A stretch of 33,794 nucleotides of DNA from CAZXFH01 sp964640055 (GTDB lineage Bacteria > Fidelibacterota > UBA2242 > JAFGTP01), in contig CAZXFH010000036.1 in the NCBI GenBank assembly GCA_964640055.1, positions 1 to 33,794 on the forward strand, given 5' to 3'. Position 1 is the first letter of the stretch, and every line of letters begins with the position of its first letter. A program made the translations under genes and the position numbers. Positions 31,901 to 33,794 of the stretch are shown one piece after another. The notes beneath the pieces were generated by a model. It worked only from the letters and a program-made list of their open reading frames with translations, ran no database searches and was not told the origin of the DNA.

Positions 31901-33794
31901 GATCAGATTATAGCGGATGATCGGTGCCGAGGGTGTGTTGGTACTCCAGTTAACGGTACTGTAGATACCATAGCCACAGCTATCAAAAATACAGTCTTCG
32001 ATAATCGGATTAGCCCCTTCCACGTAAACGCCGTTCCAGGCCTTGCGGATTTGAATACCTCTTAAAATAGAACCATTACCCTCATTTTGGTTAAAAGTAA
32101 CTCCGGGAAAGTCAGTGGCATCAATAATACAACTATCCGGTCCACTGGCGGATTGCAGCACAACGGCCTTACCCAGGAAATTAATATCAACATTTCCACT
32201 ACCGGAGTACACACCATTTTTAATCGTGATGGTATCGCCACTCTGAACGGTATTCATCGCAGCCATAATAGTTGCATAGGGATATTCATAGGATCCGTCG
32301 CCACTTGCATCTGAGCCATCGGTAGCTACCCAATAATGATTCCCCTGTGGTACAGGGGAATTAGCTACAATGAGATCATTTCTGACGATTGTGTCGCTAA
32401 GATAATCGTCGGATATGGTTAAGGAGACCGAATAGACGCCGGGTGCTGAATAGGTATGGAGGGGATTCTGAGCAGTGGCACTCTGTCCGTCTCCGAAATT
32501 CCATAGCCAGGCGGTTATGGTAGTGTTGGGAGCAGTCGACAGGTCAATAAACTGGACTTCCAGTGGGATATCACCGGTAGTCGGCGGATGGGCTTCGAAG
32601 TCTGCCGTCAGTTCGGGAGTGACTGTGCCAAATTCAAAGGCGCCAACATCCGGAGCATTGCCTACATATTGGTCAAAATCAAGATCTACGAGGGTGTCGC
32701 CATCGAGGACATAAAAGGCGGCGCCGGCATCGATACAGGGTGAGCCGGATTGAAGCAGGTAACTGGCATTCCACTGCGGATCAGGTCCGCTGCTGTTATT
32801 AAACAGATTCCCTTCCAGGATATTATAGGTATGGCCATAAATTGTCTGAATGCTGCTGGTACCGCCTTTGAGGTTGGAATAGGCAAGATTCAATTCTCCG
32901 TAGGAGGCCAGATAGATCTCGGGAACCACTCCGGTGACAGTATTATCCCAGACAATCGAATTAATCAGAGTGGGGCGCGAAATATAACTGGAAATCCCCC
33001 CGCCCCACACATAGGCTTTGTTATGGGCAATCACTGTATGGTTGAGGATGGGATCGGAATTATACATGCTGATCCCGCCTCCGCCAATAGAACTCTGGCT
33101 CGTACTGGTCGAGATATTACGGGCAATGAGAACATGGTCAAAGCGCAGGCTATCCGAGAAGTAAATATATACGCCTCCGCCGATACTGGCCTGATTATCG
33201 GTTATTTTTACATTTCTGAGGTGGGGACTGGCACTGTCAATGAACAGGCCGCCACCGGCATTGGCGGTATTGCCACAGATTCGCGTATCAGTAATGAGTG
33301 GAGCAGATCTTTTAATCAAAATACCGGAACTCTGATTGTGTTTAATGACTGAATTTGCAATGACCGGAGCGGAATAGTTGTGGATCCAGATCCCATAATT
33401 TTGATTGTCTGCAATGATAATATGATTTAAGTGGGCCTGCGAATTGGACATACTGATACCATTCTCTGAATTAGCGTTCAGTCTGAGCCATTCTAATGTC
33501 GGATTGGCATTTTCAATCAGAATGCCATTATAGTTACCGGAACTGCTTTTGGTAATGGTAAAGCCGATGATCCGCAGGGCTGCGGATTCATTATTTTCAA
33601 TGCGAATTCCGTTCTGACCCGGTGCACTTGAGATCACCGTATTATTAATATCCATGGTGTCAGCTGTGGTCAAAAAGTGAGATGCCAGGGTAAAGTCTTT
33701 GCCCAGAGTGCTCAGACTCTCAGCATAATTACCCGGGCTTACCAGAACAGTGTCTCCGCTGCCGACGGAATCAATGGCCGTCTGGATGGTACTA
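28988..33794 (-). CDS. Large T9SS-exported beta-helix/PKD/Fn3 surface protein (5' end outside window)
   Basis: A partial gene: the frame stays open to the window edge, and the first visible residues (STIQTAIDSVGSGDTVLV) are already a pectate-lyase-like beta-helix start, so the N-terminus and signal peptide lie beyond it. In order on the - strand: beta-helix repeats (33794 to about 32640), PKD domain (WNFGDG, near 32480), second beta-helix starting HYWVATDGSDASGDGS (near 32340), PKD (WEFGDG, near 31390), a BNR/photosystem-stability-type repeat region with TTDGGQSW (31235-30185), PKD (WHFGDG, near 30060), an Fn3-like domain (29560-29300) and a T9SS sorting domain (FALGQNYPNPFNPSTTIPYQ, ending GIYFVRLEAEGFQALRKILL). 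More than 1600 residues are visible. Likely outer-surface or secreted, adhesive or carbohydrate-binding. Confidence 0.92.
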   Translation of the reverse strand, partial: STIQTAIDSVGSGDTVLVSPGNYAESLSTLGKDFTLASHFLTTADTMDINNTVISSAPGQNGIRIENNESAALRIIGFTITKSSSGNYNGILIENANPTLEWLRLNANSENGISMSNSQAHLNHIIIADNQNYGIWIHNYSAPVIANSVIKHNQSSGILIKRSAPLITDTRICGNTANAGGGLFIDSASPHLRNVKITDNQASIGGGVYIYFSDSLRFDHVLIARNISTSTSQSSIGGGGISMYNSDPILNHTVIAHNKAYVWGGGISSYISRPTLINSIVWDNTVTGVVPEIYLASYGELNLAYSNLKGGTSSIQTIYGHTYNILEGNLFNNSSGPDPQWNASYLLQSGSPCIDAGAAFYVLDGDTLVDLDFDQYVGNAPDVGAFEFGTVTPELTADFEAHPPTTGDIPLEVQFIDLSTAPNTTITAWLWNFGDGQSATAQNPLHTYSAPGVYSVSLTISDDYLSDTIVRNDLIVANSPVPQGNHYWVATDGSDASGDGSYEYPYATIMAAMNTVQSGDTITIKNGVYSGSGNVDINFLGKAVVLQSASGPDSCIIDATDFPGVTFNQNEGNGSILRGIQIRKAWNGVYVEGANPIIEDCIFDSCGYGIYSTVNWSTNTPSAPIIRYNLIKNSEYDGIQAYEAGAPFIINNTVANNTEYGIRTGFVDATVKNNIVVSNGYGISQDIPDQGSVILVYNNVWNNTTDYANLTAGEGSLSTDPLFVSTIDYHLQGGSPCIDAAAPQAPLDPDQTRADMGAFYYHQSPETLTAAFSADVTSGATPLLVNFIDMSTGEPESWQWEFGDGTVSSAQHPAHTYTETGTYDVDLTIYKNDQVHTQTLEDYIQVTEPQPIPPQITAFNKLENLPDEPNTTYIDGEFISKDLGYLVTNHNRLFKTTDGGQSWIDISPEPGTSFDGLGVTPRVSFINEDIGAVAFSLDDGGNDYNYEVVFGYVWCTTDGGQTWSQRFDVNEDQITHLQQVNESTLYISGTAKLGVTSTRWFKRILRNPDIGDYTLESVTPTPTSRPHVVSGDWFNQNWGVILARLNVAPWTMEPFLTTNRAASWTSIQGNLPILDNTYYSRSDNGIQFIDENHILLSYYYPLDSGYSSQIWCTNDLGQHWTPANFDDPPSILSSLVMDPVSGIGLAVGGYQEKACYVSQDSGLTWQKNPLPNMPENSYLYGANIAVDGTIWIFGNYRGIWKSTPKLTADFSANVIEGLAPLTVEFTNLSLQGAQPITNYIWHFGDGVSSEETNPVHTYEQPGVYTVSLIVSDDTHSDTLQVQNYITVNLSAQPEILNISDVPQDQGGWVYVRFLRSYFDNNNLITKSSSTDTIEMYTAELNNGSEWVALNSTVAYGDSTYTLLCHTPQDSSSQSDGLYPFRVIAAMNEGKFVSNTSYGYSVDNLAPEVPTNLFAAANGDTSMVLEWLAVTAADLGYYQVYRDTAPNINPQEMNPYAQTTNHFFTDQQIEAGTTYYYWVSAVDHHGNASPLSSAVSIQITTALATDGIVPQSFALGQNYPNPFNPSTTIPYQLPRTAFVTLRIYDYRGALVTILVHQRQAPGYYQVRWLAKNSGGKDMPTGIYFVRLEAEGFQALRKILLMK

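Noticed and set aside
32750..33352. 200-codon open frame on the + strand inside the T9SS gene
   Set aside because: It is antisense to a clear beta-helix coding region. The length follows from the repetitive codon pattern, and the translation has no recognisable domain.
28988..33794. Repeated segments of the T9SS gene as a CRISPR or tandem DNA repeat
   Set aside because: The repetition is at protein level (beta-helix turns and PKD domains). No regular identical DNA repeats with spacers are seen.

Overview
The window looks like chromosomal DNA from an uncultured, flagellated, Gram-negative bacterium of the FCB superphylum (Marinimicrobia, KSB1 or Calditrichota-like). This is inference. It rests on a large surface protein ending in a type IX secretion (T9SS) C-terminal domain (YPNPFNPSTTIPYQLP, GIYFVRL) together with a full flagellar-filament operon. 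I see no tRNA, rRNA, CRISPR array, insertion sequence or phage structural gene.

Layout. (1) 45-11699, all + strand, is a surface-glycan and glycosylation block. It holds a sulfotransferase, a GT4 glycosyltransferase, a GDP-mannose 3,5-epimerase, a second glycosyltransferase, a 934-residue GT39-like/GT2/TPR fusion, a duplicated TPR protein, a GT9-like protein, a cyclic-nucleotide-binding protein and a GT2-TPR protein. It ends at a hairpin terminator. Its first genes are very AT-rich, so the block is compositionally mosaic. (2) 15979-11789, - strand, is a late flagellar operon: flagellin, fliS, fliD, flaG, a FliT/FlgN-like chaperone and a FlgM-like anti-sigma factor. (3) 16353-22840, + strand, holds a giant protein with two TPR-GT9 modules, a one-module paralogue and a sulfotransferase, with overlapping reading frames. 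(4) 25367-22893, - strand, holds a second flagellin, a small HTH protein, a small protein sharing a domain with the FlgM-like protein, and a third sulfotransferase. (5) 25938-28896, + strand, holds an AAA+ regulator lacking the sigma-54 contact motif, a DUF2784 membrane protein and a cysteine-rich 2[4Fe-4S] protein, preceded by a hairpin-rich leader. (6) 33794-28988, - strand, is a huge T9SS-exported beta-helix/PKD protein running off the window.

How it may work together. Both flagellin genes carry sigma-28-type promoters, and the one at the second flagellin is a full consensus match. Both leaders also share a hairpin with GGA in its loop and a second GGA in the Shine-Dalgarno sequence, the layout of CsrA-controlled flagellin mRNAs. 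A FlgM-like protein in the same window fits sigma-28 control. Three sulfotransferases and several TPR-linked glycosyltransferases interleaved with filament genes suggest a filament or surface glycan that is sulfated. That link is inferred from context only. The strongest leads are the shared flagellin leader architecture, the domain common to the FlgM-like and small proteins, the glycosylation/sulfation island, and the structured region at 25500-25937.
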